Below are positions 9,191 to 18,078 of a stretch of DNA of 64,000 nt, piece after piece. This DNA is from Bacillota bacterium (GTDB taxonomy: Bacteria; Bacillota; Clostridia; Oscillospirales; Ruminococcaceae). A program made the translations under genes and the position numbers. The stretch is from the NCBI GenBank assembly GCA_023391875.1, contig JAEWAB010000002.1, positions 248,001-312,000 of the forward strand, written 5' to 3'. Numbering within the stretch: position 1 is the first letter of the stretch; the number at the start of each line of letters is the position of its first letter. The notes under the pieces were generated by a model. That model had not been told where the DNA came from, did not search any database, and was given only the letters and a program-made list of their open reading frames with translations.

Positions 9191-10525
9191 TTATTTCAGC
9201 AGATTCAGGTCAAACCCCTCCAGGCCGGTGTTGGAGAGGTCCTCCACCGCCTCCGAGAGGGTAAGGTTATAGAAAGTCTCCACAAAGGCGTCGGTGAGCG
9301 GTACGTCGGTCTGCGCGCCGGTCTTCATATTTTTAAGCTTGCCTATGCTTTGTTCCAGCTCGCTGTCGCCGATGACAAGGGTGTACGCGGCGCCCAGCTT
9401 GTCGGCATACTTCATCTGCGCCTTTAGGCTTCTGCCCATCAGGTCGGTTTCGGCGGCAAAGCCCTCGGTGCGCAACTGCTTAATCAGCTCAAACGCGCGC
9501 TGCTTCGCCCCCTCGCCCAGCGGCGCGATGTAGACGTCGCAGCCCTTCTCCTCGGGGTACTCGCTCTTAGCGGCCTCCATCACCAGCATTAGGCGGCCGA
9601 TGCCCATGCCGAAGCCCAGCGCGGGGGTGGGGCTGCCGCCCAGCGCCTCCACAAGGCCGTTGTAACGCCCGCCGCCGCACACGGTACCCTGCGCACCGAT
9701 GGCGTTGGAGACAAACTCAAACACGGTGTTGGTGTAGTAGTCCAGCCCGCGCACCAGCGTAGGGGTCACCTCAAAGGCGATACCGGCGCCGGTCAGGCGG
9801 CTCTTTACGCCCTCGAAGTGCGCGCGGCAGTCGTCGCAGATATAGTCGAGCACCTTCGGCGCGCCCGCGGCGATCTCGGCACACACGGGGCTTTTGCAGT
9901 CGAGGATGCGCATGGGGTTTTTGTCCAAGCGCCCGCGGCAGGTTTCGCACAGGTTCTCGGCATTCTTGGCAAAGTACTCCTTGAGCGCCTTATGGTATTC
10001 GGCGCGGCAGGTGGGGCAGCCGATCGAGTTGATTTTAAGGGTGATATCGTTTACGCCGAGGGTGGTAAGCACCTCCTGCGCAAGGGCAATCACCTCGGCG
10101 TCCGCATCGGGTACGGCGGGGCCGAAGGCCTCTACGCCAAACTGCGAAAACTCGCGCCAGCGCCCGGCCTGCGGCTTTTCGTAGCGGAAGCAGTTGGTGA
10201 TGTAGCAGGCTTTCACCGGCAGCGCGTCATTGAGCAGGCTGTGCTCCATCACGCAGCGCACAATGCCCGCCGTACCCTCGGGGCGCAGGGTGATTAAACG
10301 CCCGCCCTTATCGGTGAAGGTGTACATCTCCTTCTGCACCACGTCGGTGGTGTCGCCCACCGAACGGTCGAACAGCTCGGTGTGCTCAAAGGTGGGGGTG
10401 CGGATCTCTTTAAAGCCGTACAGGGCGGCAATCTCAAGCGCGGTCGCCTCAATGTAGCGCAGCTTGGCGGTATCTGCGGGCAGAAAATCCTGTGTGCCGC
10501 GCGGTGCCTTGGTTAGCAGTGCCAT
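9191..10525 (-). CDS. hisS: Histidyl-tRNA synthetase
   Basis: A class II synthetase of 444 residues charging tRNA-His. Visible signatures are the N-terminal KAPRGTQDFLP, motif 2 (FRYEKPQAGRWREFSQFGVE) and the HisA-type LVRGLDYYTNTVFE. The open frame extends to 10579, but the family N-terminus and the AGGGAGT ribosome site place the ATG at 10525. It includes a CxxC...C stretch near residue 200 (CETCRGRL, CKSPVC) as in many clostridial HisRS. It is the first gene of the hisS-aspS operon and sits directly behind a T-box leader. Confidence 0.97.
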   Translation of the reverse strand: MALLTKAPRGTQDFLPADTAKLRYIEATALEIAALYGFKEIRTPTFEHTELFDRSVGDTTDVVQKEMYTFTDKGGRLITLRPEGTAGIVRCVMEHSLLNDALPVKACYITNCFRYEKPQAGRWREFSQFGVEAFGPAVPDADAEVIALAQEVLTTLGVNDITLKINSIGCPTCRAEYHKALKEYFAKNAENLCETCRGRLDKNPMRILDCKSPVCAEIAAGAPKVLDYICDDCRAHFEGVKSRLTGAGIAFEVTPTLVRGLDYYTNTVFEFVSNAIGAQGTVCGGGRYNGLVEALGGSPTPALGFGMGIGRLMLVMEAAKSEYPEEKGCDVYIAPLGEGAKQRAFELIKQLRTEGFAAETDLMGRSLKAQMKYADKLGAAYTLVIGDSELEQSIGKLKNMKTGAQTDVPLTDAFVETFYNLTLSEAVEDLSNTGLEGFDLNLLK

Positions 10526-10548
10526 GTAAATACTCCCTTTCAACATGC

Positions 10549-10830
10549 AAGATAAAAAACAAAAATCCCGTCCCTCCAAAAAAGGGACGGGGAACAGTTG
10601 CCCGTGGTGCCACCCTTGTTGAGCATGAGAACATGCTCCGCTTAAGGCCCCTTAACGCGGGGAAACGAAGGGCTGAGAAAATGTCTTCCCGCGGCGGGTT
10701 GCAAAAACAGGCTTGCACCCGGGGCATGCCGCCCGGCCCGTTCTCTCTGGTTGCTGCGCTGCGGTACTCTTTTTTCCTGGACATTCACGCTTGCGCGAAT
10801 GTTTGCGCCCAATATTCCGATATGAACTGT
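10549..10830 (-). promoter_or_regulatory. T-box riboswitch controlling hisS-aspS
   Basis: On the minus strand the leader carries AGAGTA and CAGAGAG stretches typical of the T-box 5' domain. The conserved box AAGGGTGGCACCACGGGC is at 10601-10618. CGTCCC supplies the antiterminator 3' arm, and a terminator (CCCGTCCC 10584-10591, GGGACGGG 10567-10574) is followed by ATTTTTGTTTTTT. A probable specifier segment reads GAAGACATTTTCTCAG (10673-10688), where GAC (Asp, 10683-10685) and CAT (His, 10681-10683) overlap by one base. The T-box identity is clear from sequence; the specifier register is inference. Confidence 0.92.
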
Positions 10831-10859
10831 ATTCTACCCCATCCCGCACGGTGTGTCAA
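10831..10859 (-). promoter_or_regulatory. Strong sigma-A promoter of hisS-aspS
   Basis: A perfect TTGACA (10854-10859), a 17-base spacer and TAGAAT (10831-10836) on the minus strand, just after the mgsA 1 stop and directly before the T-box leader. Confidence 0.88.
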
Positions 10860-10887
10860 GCGGGATAGCAGCGCAAGGCCTTGCGCT

Positions 10888-11295
10888 CTAAGAATTTTTG
10901 GGGTTTACGATATTGCGCCAGTCAAGGTCGCCGCGCTCAAGGCCGTGGATGAGCACCTCGGCGGTCGCGATGTTGGTGGCGACAGGGATGTTGTGCACAT
11001 CGCAAAGGCGCAAAAGGTTCGCCTCGTTGGGCTCGTGGGGCTTTACGGTGAGAGGGTCGCGGAAAAAGAGCAGCAGGTCTATCTCGTTACAGGCAATGCG
11101 CGCGGAAATCTGCTGGTCTCCGCCGTGGGAACCGCTTAAGAACCGCTGTATCTCAAGGCCGGTTGCCTCCGATACCAGCTTGCCCGTGGTGCCGGTGGCA
11201 CACAGGCTGTGGCGGCTTAATATGCCGCAATAGGCGATACAGAACTGCACCATCAGTTCTTTTTTGGTGTCGTGTGCAATGAGTGCGATATTCAT
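10888..11295 (-). CDS. mgsA: Methylglyoxal synthase paralogue 1, missing an active-site Asp
   Basis: Methylglyoxal synthase converts dihydroxyacetone phosphate to methylglyoxal and phosphate. This 135-residue copy has the family body: AHD (residues 7-9), ATGTTG phosphate loop, GGDQQ with the catalytic Asp60, and FFRDP (77-81). At the segment equivalent to E. coli PHDPD (98-101) it reads PHEPN, so the second catalytic aspartate is Asn90; the codon is AAC on the minus strand. It is the last gene of the mre/PBP2/minD run, a position seen in other Clostridia. The substitution may lower or abolish activity. A second, intact paralogue lies at 55430. Confidence 0.88.
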   Translation of the reverse strand: MNIALIAHDTKKELMVQFCIAYCGILSRHSLCATGTTGKLVSEATGLEIQRFLSGSHGGDQQISARIACNEIDLLLFFRDPLTVKPHEPNEANLLRLCDVHNIPVATNIATAEVLIHGLERGDLDWRNIVNPKNS

Positions 11296-11354
11296 TGAGA
11301 AAACAACTCCTCCGTCTACATACGCGGCGCTTTTAACCGCCGTCTTTATCGTAT

Positions 11355-12095
11355 TTAACCAATCAAAAGTTGGATATCTTCACCGTTTAAGCGCCGTGCG
11401 ATGTTGTCAAACGCAAGCATAAAAGTCGCCTTGGGGTTTGGCGCCTTCGCGTTCTGCGCAAAGCGGTCCAGCCCTTCATAGAGCGGAACAACCCCTAAAA
11501 GCTGCACCCCGATGTCGTCGATAATGCTGTCGAAATCGCTGATAAGCGGAGCAAACTTCGGGCTTTCGGGCACCTTATTGATAATCAGGTGCTGGTTTTT
11601 CACACCGGCCTTCGCCGTAATCTGTGCGCACAGTAAAGCGGATTTCACCGAGGTAGGGTCGGGGGTGGTTACCACAACGGCACTGTCGGCAAGCGTTATG
11701 GCGGCGATAAACCCGCGCGAGATGGAGGGGGGAGCGTCGATTACCACATAATCGAAACGGGTGCGCAGCGCCGCGCATACCGTCGCGAGCCTGTCAAAGT
11801 TCAGGCGGGCAAACGGGTCGGCGCAGGAGGGGATAAGGAACAGCCGGTCTTGAAAGCTGCATTTTTTAATCGCCTTATCCAGCTCGATGGTTTCTGCCGT
11901 CAGCAGGTCGGAAAGATCGTAAACCACATCGCTTTCCACCCCAAAAAACGCCGACTGGCAACGAAAGCCAAGGTCTAAATCCAGCACAACCGCACTGCTG
12001 CCCTTTTTGGCGAGTGCGAGCGCCGTATAAAAAGCAACCGTCGATTTGCCCACTCCGCCCTTAGAACCGATAACTGCAAATAATTGTGCGGACAT
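11355..12095 (-). CDS. minD: MinD-like ParA-family ATPase
   Basis: A 246-residue P-loop ATPase of the MinD/ParA type with deviant Walker [10 protein letters not shown] near the N-terminus, VVLDLDLGF (switch I region) and YVVIDAPPS (Walker B/switch II). MinD positions a septum inhibitor at the membrane. The open frame extends to 12164, but GGAGG sits 8 bases before the ATG at 12095, where the family N-terminus begins. The C-terminal 20 residues could form an amphipathic membrane helix, but a classical MinD tail is not obvious. It follows PBP2 in the mre operon, the usual minD site, but minC and minE are absent. A chromosome- or flagellum-type ParA paralogue remains possible. Confidence 0.8.
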   Translation of the reverse strand: MSAQLFAVIGSKGGVGKSTVAFYTALALAKKGSSAVVLDLDLGFRCQSAFFGVESDVVYDLSDLLTAETIELDKAIKKCSFQDRLFLIPSCADPFARLNFDRLATVCAALRTRFDYVVIDAPPSISRGFIAAITLADSAVVVTTPDPTSVKSALLCAQITAKAGVKNQHLIINKVPESPKFAPLISDFDSIIDDIGVQLLGVVPLYEGLDRFAQNAKAPNPKATFMLAFDNIARRLNGEDIQLLIG

Positions 12096-12129
12096 GGTAC
12101 AAACCTCCGTGCAGAAAAAACGCAAATTC

Positions 12130-12178
12130 TGACGAGCATAACTCGTCAAATTTAATTTTAACATAAAAAGTTAAAATT
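12130..12178. repeat. Two adjacent inverted repeats upstream of minD
   Basis: GACGAG/CTCGTC (12131-12147) and AATTTTAAC/GTTAAAATT (12154-12178, perfect 9 bp around a 7-base loop) occupy the 152-base gap between PBP2 and minD. On the minus strand the first hairpin is followed after several bases by TTTTTT, so it could be a weak terminator or attenuator inside the operon. Confidence 0.45.
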
Positions 12179-12247
12179 GCAATCCTAATTATAAGTTATT
12201 ATTCACAAAAAATGGTTTGATAATCATAACATGCCGCCCAAATGCCG

Positions 12248-14263
12248 TTATGCAAGCAAGGTTTCTTCGTCAGGCAGCGCCGTTGTGGTTTCTTTTTCGG
12301 CAAAGTAGGCGTTGTAGATGTCGCGGGCCACCGGCGCGCCGGTGTAACCATGCCAGCCCTTCTCAATCACCACCGCGACGGCAATCTGGCTGTCCTGCGC
12401 GGGGGCGAAGGTGATAAACACCGAGTTCGGGAACTCCTTGGTCTCAGGCGTACCGGTCTTGGCGGCAACGTCGATGGGGTAGTTGCCGAAGGAGCCGCGG
12501 GCAGAGCCGATGCGCGCGCAGTTGACCATACCCTGTATAACGGTTTCAAAGGCGTTGTTTTTATCCTCGATGGTATCTGCCACCACCGGCTGCGTTTCTG
12601 AGACGGTTTTATCGAGGTTATAGGAGAGCACGCTCTTTACAAGGTGCGATTCCAGCCTCACGCCCTTGCGCGCGATGGTCGCGGCATACTGCGCCAGCTG
12701 CAGGACGGTAACCGCCGTATCCGACTGGCCGATGGAGGCCTGCAGCACATCGCCCTTATACCATTCCTGCCCGATTTCTTCGCGGTATCCGGGGCTCGCC
12801 ACGCGCCCGACGCTCTCGGGGATCTCGATACCCGTTTTCTGGCCCAGGCCATACTTTGCGGCGTATTGGTCGATGGTGTCAATGCCCGTGATCCTGCCCG
12901 TATCGTAGAAAAAGATATTGCAGGACTCCTGCAGCGCGGTGATGACACTGATACTGCCGTGCGCGCTCAAGCAGCGCGGCTGATAGTCGTCGTAAAAGGT
13001 GTATATGCCGTTACAGGTTACGTGTGTGTCGGGGGTAATGGTGCCCTCGGCGAGCGCGGCGGTGGCCACCGTCGGCTTAAAGGTGGAGCCCGGCGCATAC
13101 AGCCCGTTGATGGCGCGGTTCATCAGGGGGGAAAGGCTATCCTGCGAAAGGGCGGTGTAGTCTTTCATAAAGTTGTTGATATTATAGGAGGGGTAGGTGG
13201 CGGAAACAAGGATTTCGCCGGTCTTGATGTCCACCGCCACCACGGCGCCCGCGTTGGCCTCCTTACCTTGGCCCTCCGGGGCCGTTTCGTTGAGGTGCTT
13301 GATCTGCCGCTCGAGCGACTCCTGCCCAACCTTCTGCAGGTTGGAGTCGATGGTAAGCATGACGGTGTTGCCCGGTATAGGGGTTTCAACCTGCTTTGTG
13401 CCCAGCAGGGCGCCCTTGCTGTCAAATTCCATCACGTTTGTACCGTCTTTGCCGCGAAGCTGGTCTTCAAACGCCTTCTCGATGCCGTCTTTACCCACAA
13501 CGTCGTTGAGATGATAGCCCTTCTCCTTTAATTCCGCGTATTCCTCCGCGTAGATCGGCCCTATCAGCCCGATGAGGTGGGGCGCGATATCCTCGCTCAT
13601 GTACTCACGCACGGTGCTTTCCTGCACGTCCACGCCCGGCAGCGAGATGCTGTTTTCCCGCACCTTGGAGATGATGTCCATGTTTACGTCTTCGGCGAAG
13701 GTGTACTGCGTTACGGCGGAAAACTCCAGCCGCTGCATCTCGTAGCGCACCCCCATGATAATGCGCTGCTGCTCGGGGGTAAAGTCGTCCGTAATGCCGT
13801 AGCGGCTCATCATCTCATCCACAACATGCTGGGGCGTGGCGTAGGACTGCAGGCCGAGGTCGGTTTTTAAACGGGCCACCGCCTTGTCGCTGTCCGGCGT
13901 AAAGTCGTAGGGGGCAGTTTTTGTAAGGGGTAGGGTTTCGTTCCACTCCACCCCCGCCGCGGTGAAGATCTCGCTGAGCTTTATAATAATCTCGTTTTGC
14001 ATCTTCTTGGGCATAAAGGCACCGTCGAACACGATGTTGTAGCAGCTGCGGTTTACGGCAAGCGGGCGGCCGTTGCGGTCTACGATCTCGCCGCGCGCGG
14101 CGGTAACCGTAACGCTGCGCTCGGTATGCTTGTTGGCCTGCTCCCGATAGTCCGCACCCTCAACCAGCTGCAGCTGCATCAGGCGCAGCCCGTAGCTTAT
14201 AAAGATAAGCAGAGCAAGCAAAAACAGCACAAGCGTTCTTGCAAACGTTGATAATGGTTTCAC
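12248..14263 (-). CDS. mrdA: Penicillin-binding protein 2 (elongasome transpeptidase)
   Basis: Class B penicillin-binding protein that cross-links peptidoglycan during lateral wall growth with MreBCD and RodA. Near the N-terminus is one membrane anchor (TLVLFLLALLIFISYGL), then the PBP dimerisation region (RGEIVDRNGRPLA) and the transpeptidase domain with PGSTFK (SxxK), ESCN (SxN) and AAKTGTPE (KTG). The frame opens at 14308, but GGGAGG lies 11 bases before a GTG at 14263, so I choose that start (671 residues). Downstream of mreD in the usual order. rodA is not in the window. Confidence 0.95.
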   Translation of the reverse strand: MKPLSTFARTLVLFLLALLIFISYGLRLMQLQLVEGADYREQANKHTERSVTVTAARGEIVDRNGRPLAVNRSCYNIVFDGAFMPKKMQNEIIIKLSEIFTAAGVEWNETLPLTKTAPYDFTPDSDKAVARLKTDLGLQSYATPQHVVDEMMSRYGITDDFTPEQQRIIMGVRYEMQRLEFSAVTQYTFAEDVNMDIISKVRENSISLPGVDVQESTVREYMSEDIAPHLIGLIGPIYAEEYAELKEKGYHLNDVVGKDGIEKAFEDQLRGKDGTNVMEFDSKGALLGTKQVETPIPGNTVMLTIDSNLQKVGQESLERQIKHLNETAPEGQGKEANAGAVVAVDIKTGEILVSATYPSYNINNFMKDYTALSQDSLSPLMNRAINGLYAPGSTFKPTVATAALAEGTITPDTHVTCNGIYTFYDDYQPRCLSAHGSISVITALQESCNIFFYDTGRITGIDTIDQYAAKYGLGQKTGIEIPESVGRVASPGYREEIGQEWYKGDVLQASIGQSDTAVTVLQLAQYAATIARKGVRLESHLVKSVLSYNLDKTVSETQPVVADTIEDKNNAFETVIQGMVNCARIGSARGSFGNYPIDVAAKTGTPETKEFPNSVFITFAPAQDSQIAVAVVIEKGWHGYTGAPVARDIYNAYFAEKETTTALPDEETLLA

Positions 14264-14310
14264 TGCGCCCGGCACCTCCCAGTTTGTCCTTAAAGCATGT
14301 AATTTCATTC

Positions 14311-14316
14311 ATTATA
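14311..14316 (-). promoter_or_regulatory. Possible internal promoter for PBP2-minD
   Basis: A perfect TATAAT preceded by TGC (TGCTATAAT) lies 48 bases upstream of the preferred PBP2 start in the 229-base gap after mreD. There is no convincing -35 at 17 bases. Confidence 0.35.
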
Positions 14317-14492
14317 GCAGATAAACGGGAATCTAGTCTTTCAAAACTATTTTCCATTTTGTGAATCGGTTATTAATTTTTTATACAATAGCATAAATTC
14401 AATTACCACCGGCTGCCGCCGATGGTAACTGTCGGGAATACGTCTTTCATTTAAATCGTGCTCGTCCCATAGATGCAGAACCGGCTCGCCAC

Positions 14493-15026
14493 CTATTTGG
14501 GTGGCTGCAGCTTTAGGTGGATATGTCGCACAATATAGTAGAACGGCACCACCGTCACGGCGGTAAAGACAATGGTCGGCAGGATAGAGGTTAAAAAGAA
14601 GATGCCCAAACCGTTATAGCCCCAGAGCACGTAAAAGAAAAAGAAGTCTAATAGCCCGGTAATAAAGGCCGCGCCAAACGAGAGCAGCAGGGCCGTCAAC
14701 AGGTTGGGGCTTAAGCCGTAGCTGCAGATAAGCCCCGCTGCCACGCCGAGCACGAGCAGGATAATGGCGTAGTAGCCGAATACCGCGTCGGAGGAGCAAC
14801 CCCACAGCACGCCGGCGGCGGCGGCAAAGATGCCGCCGGTGAATTCATGCTCAAACATCGCCACACAGACGGCGAGCGGCAGGATAAGCACCGGGCGCAC
14901 GCCCAAAATACCGAAGAGCAGGTGGTTTTGGCCCAGTATGTATGCAACCAGCAGCAAAAGCGCGTAAAACACCCACTTGAGGATGGTTCTGAAATTTCGT
15001 CCAATGAGGGAGGTGTCGGAGGCCAT
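14493..15026 (-). CDS. mreD: Rod shape-determining protein MreD
   Basis: A 177-residue integral membrane protein with about five transmembrane segments and the loose MreD pattern (RPVLILPLAVCVAMFEHEFTGGIFAAAAGVLWG). It is part of the MreBCD-RodA-PBP2 elongation complex. GGAGT precedes the ATG. It sits between mreC and PBP2, 87 bases after mreC, and family plus position make the call secure even though MreD sequences vary widely. Confidence 0.93.
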   Translation of the reverse strand: MASDTSLIGRNFRTILKWVFYALLLLVAYILGQNHLLFGILGVRPVLILPLAVCVAMFEHEFTGGIFAAAAGVLWGCSSDAVFGYYAIILLVLGVAAGLICSYGLSPNLLTALLLSFGAAFITGLLDFFFFYVLWGYNGLGIFFLTSILPTIVFTAVTVVPFYYIVRHIHLKLQPPK

Positions 15027-15113
15027 AGCGTTGTAAACTCCAATCTGCCTTGCGGGTAAGGCACCTGTTCAAAAATGATGATGGCAAAGAAGTAGTGGGA
15101 CGAATGCTCGGTA

Positions 15114-15998
15114 TTATTTCGTAGCCACGTTGGCGGATTCATCCGCCTCGGGCTGGGTTCCGTTTTGTCCTTGGAAGGAGGTGATGACGAATACATCGCG
15201 TACCCTGGCGATGTCGGCGGCCGGAACGATCTCGGCAAACAGCGAGATACCGTTCGGCTCGGTTTTTACATCCGAGATGGTGCCGATAATAAGCCCCTTG
15301 GGGAACATCCCACCGATACCCGAGGTGGTGAGTATGTCGCCGGACGAGGCCGAGCTGTCGCGGGATATGTAAGACATCTTACACTTGTTCTCTTTGGCAA
15401 GGGTAAGCTCCCCGGCGATGATGCCGGTATCGCGCGTGCGGTCGTTAAAAGCGCCCACATCGATACCGGGGTTTAACAGAGTGACGACCTTGCTGTCGGT
15501 GTAGGATACCTCCGAAACGCGGCCCACCAGGCCGTCGGGGGTGATAACCGGGTCGTACAGCTCAATGCCGTTGAGGGACCCCTTATCGATGGTAAAGGAA
15601 TAGAAATAATCGGTCGGGTCACGGCCGATAACCATGGCCGCCTCAAAAACAAAGTCGGGGTTATCCTTTTTAAGGTCTAAAAACTGGCGGTACTGCTCGT
15701 TTTCGGCCTTGTAGGTTTCAAACTCCACCATCTGCTCGCGCAGGCTTCTTATCTCGTCGTGCAGCGCGGCGTTTTCCTCCGAGATCTTGTCGGCAAATAT
15801 AATCTTCTCCAGAAAACCGCTCGCGCCGGAGGTTATCTGCATCGAAAGCTTTTGAAAGGGTGTAACCGCGGCCCCCAAAGAGTTTGAAAGAAAGTTGCCA
15901 AGGCCGCTGTTCATTGCGGTATACACCATAAAGCCGAACAATACCGCAGCAATGCCCAGCAAAACCTTAAACTTTTTGCTTTTAAAAAATTCATTCAC
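15114..15998 (-). CDS. mreC: Rod shape-determining protein MreC
   Basis: A 294-residue protein with an N-terminal anchor (residues 11-30), a coiled-coil (about 65-105) and a beta-rich extracellular domain with VIGRDPTDYFYSFTIDKGSLNGI and the VGRVSEVSY...VVTLLNPG pattern of MreC. It scaffolds the elongasome at the outer face of the membrane. The start is a GTG at 15998 with GGAGG 10 bases upstream. Between it and mreB lies a 322-base gap occupied by a palindromic element, so mreCD-PBP2 may be partly uncoupled from mreB. Confidence 0.95.
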   Translation of the reverse strand: MNEFFKSKKFKVLLGIAAVLFGFMVYTAMNSGLGNFLSNSLGAAVTPFQKLSMQITSGASGFLEKIIFADKISEENAALHDEIRSLREQMVEFETYKAENEQYRQFLDLKKDNPDFVFEAAMVIGRDPTDYFYSFTIDKGSLNGIELYDPVITPDGLVGRVSEVSYTDSKVVTLLNPGIDVGAFNDRTRDTGIIAGELTLAKENKCKMSYISRDSSASSGDILTTSGIGGMFPKGLIIGTISDVKTEPNGISLFAEIVPAADIARVRDVFVITSFQGQNGTQPEADESANVATK

Positions 15999-16030
15999 CG
16001 GGGTGTATCCTCCAATGATTAATAGAGGTT

Positions 16031-16209
16031 AGGGCGTTTCTGAAAACGGAAAATCGCAGGATATTTCGCTGCAAAAGAGCAGATTCAAATCAAAGAAACG
16101 CCGACATACTGTGTATGTCTGAATACTGTATGTATTCCGAGTATTTTTGATGCGGAAGATGCCTTTTGCAGTAGAAATAGACAAGAATTTTCAGCTTTCA
16201 GATAGCCCT
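16031..16209. repeat. About 180-bp imperfect palindromic (MITE-like) element between mreB and mreC
   Basis: The two halves are inverted copies. The left end begins AGGGCGTTTCTGAAAAC, and the right end read on the minus strand begins AGGGCTATCTGAAAGC; both continue with GAAAAT, TATTTC, CTGCAAAAG and ATCAAA at matching distances. At the centre are two small palindromes, GACATAC/GTATGTC (16103-16119) and GAATAC/GTATTC (16121-16137). There is no open frame. The structure fits a miniature inverted-repeat or foldback element that would make a long RNA hairpin in the mre transcript. No second copy was found in the window. Confidence 0.7.
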
Positions 16210-16320
16210 TAGTAGCAGCGGCAGGATGTCATGGCAAAACACGCCGCACGCACAAAGGCGGCGCCGTGCTGCTGAAATACTCTTTGATATGTACCGACGC
16301 TTAGGTAGTAAAACCTAAGG

Positions 16321-17340
16321 TCAGCCGACGGCCTTATCGTCGTCGCCAAACACCTGACTGATCTTCGTGGTGCCCTCCAGTATCCGGCCCGTGCCGAGCG
16401 CTACGCAGTCGAGCGGGTTTTCAGCGATAAATACAGGCATGCCGGTCTCCTTTTTAATCAGCGCGTCTAAGCCGCGCAGCAGCGCGCCGCCGCCCGCAAG
16501 TGTGATGCCGTGATCGATGATATCGGCGGCAAGCTCGGGCGGGGTTCTTTCAAGGGTCGCCTTGATTGCATCCACAATCGATTCCAGCGGCTCGTGCAGC
16601 GACTCGCGCACCTCTTCCGGCGAGATGATGATATTCTTGGGCAGGCCATCCACCAGATTGCGCCCTTTGATCTCCACGCGCTCCTCGCCCTCGTAGGGGT
16701 AGGCGGAGCCGATCTGTATCTTAATGTCCTCGGCGGTGCGTTCGCCGATGAGCACGTTGTACTTTCTTTTGATATAGGAAACGATGCAGGAATCAAGCAC
16801 ATCGCCGCCGATGCGCACCGACTTGGCGGCAACGATACCACCTAAGGAGATCACCGCAACCTCGGTGGTGCCGCCGCCGATGTCTACAACCATGCTGCCC
16901 GTCGCCTCGGCTACCGGCAGGTTTGCGCCAATGGCCGCCGCCATCGGCTCCTCTACGATATATACGTGGCGCGCGCCCGCCTTGAGCGCGGCCTCTTTTA
17001 CGGCGCGGCGCTCCACGGGTGTTACCCCGGAGGGGATGCAGATAATCACGCGCGGCCTTGCCAAAAACTTGCCCGCGAATACCTTTTTAATAAAGATCTG
17101 CAGCATGCTGGCGGTAATATCAAAATCGGCGATAACGCCGTCCTTCAGCGGACGAATGGCAACGATGGAGCCGGGGGTACGCCCGATAACCTCTTTGGCC
17201 TCGGTGCCCACATACTTTACGGTGTCGGTCTTGGTGTCTACCGCCACCACCGACGGCTCACGCATGATGATGCCCCGACCTTTCATAAATACCAGGGTGT
17301 TGGCGGTGCCAAGATCTATACCAATATCTCTTGAAAACAT
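16321..17340 (-). CDS. mreB: Actin-like shape protein MreB
   Basis: A 339-residue actin-like ATPase that forms membrane-associated filaments directing the elongasome. It has [14 protein letters not shown] (phosphate 1), [17 protein letters not shown] (phosphate 2) and [14 protein letters not shown] (adenosine motif). The open frame extends 24 codons further, but AAAGGGGAAG precedes the ATG at 17340 where [11 protein letters not shown] begins. First gene of the mre set; maf lies 113 bases upstream on the same strand. The family also contains Mbl and MreBH; position next to mreC supports MreB. Confidence 0.97.
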   Translation of the reverse strand: MFSRDIGIDLGTANTLVFMKGRGIIMREPSVVAVDTKTDTVKYVGTEAKEVIGRTPGSIVAIRPLKDGVIADFDITASMLQIFIKKVFAGKFLARPRVIICIPSGVTPVERRAVKEAALKAGARHVYIVEEPMAAAIGANLPVAEATGSMVVDIGGGTTEVAVISLGGIVAAKSVRIGGDVLDSCIVSYIKRKYNVLIGERTAEDIKIQIGSAYPYEGEERVEIKGRNLVDGLPKNIIISPEEVRESLHEPLESIVDAIKATLERTPPELAADIIDHGITLAGGGALLRGLDALIKKETGMPVFIAENPLDCVALGTGRILEGTTKISQVFGDDDKAVG

Positions 17341-17453
17341 ATTAAAACTTCCCCTTTCAGCTATCCCAAAGCCGTTTTTTTCGGGGCAGCCCCCAAAACA
17401 GCGAATTTGCAAATTCTATTATACCCTTTTACCGAAAGCAACTCAATAGTTTT

Positions 17454-18017
17454 TTAGAACTCTTCCAGTTTTTTGTAAAGCATCGCGACCGGCAGCCCCA
17501 TGACGGTAAAATAATCGCCGTCGATGCGCTCACAGAAGGTGGAGGCACGGCCCTGAATGCCGTACGCGCCCGCTTTGTCAAACGGTTCGCCGGTGGCAAG
17601 GTAGCGCCGAATCTCCTCGTCGGTGAGGCTTGCGAAAAACACCTCGGTGCGGCTGTAAAACTGTTCGAGCTTCCCCTTTTTGGCAAGGCAGACGCCGGTG
17701 TACACATAATGGCTGCGCCCCGAAAGAAGCCGCAGCATGTTAAACGCGTCCTCCGTATCCTTGGGCTTGCCGAGCACCAGATTGTCAACCGCCACGATGG
17801 TATCGCTGCCGATCACAAGCGCGTCGGGGTGCTTTTTGAGCACCGAAACGGCCTTGATGCGCGCAAGCTCCATCACCAGCTCGTGGTGGTCGAGCACCTC
17901 GTCGATGAGCTCCTCTTCCTGCGAGGGGATAATCTCAAAATCCTTCGTGATGTGCTGCAGCAGTTCCGCACGCCTGGGCGAGGCGGATGCTAAGATGATT
18001 CTTCTGTTTTCTTCCAT
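17454..18017 (-). CDS. maf: Maf nucleotide pyrophosphatase
   Basis: A 187-residue Maf/HAM1-superfamily enzyme that hydrolyses dTTP, UTP or modified nucleotides and is linked to septum control. The N-terminal LASASPRRAELL is the phosphate loop; VIGSDTIV and GIQGRASTF are further signatures. The maf-mreBCD linkage is widespread in Clostridia and Bacilli. An AAGGAAA ribosome site precedes the ATG. radC, often between maf and mreB, is absent. Confidence 0.95.
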   Translation of the reverse strand: MEENRRIILASASPRRAELLQHITKDFEIIPSQEEELIDEVLDHHELVMELARIKAVSVLKKHPDALVIGSDTIVAVDNLVLGKPKDTEDAFNMLRLLSGRSHYVYTGVCLAKKGKLEQFYSRTEVFFASLTDEEIRRYLATGEPFDKAGAYGIQGRASTFCERIDGDYFTVMGLPVAMLYKKLEEF

Positions 18018-18078
18018 ACGTTTTCCTTCATTCCAAACGAATCTATTAACAGTACGGCTTCAAAAGCCGTATTATTCA

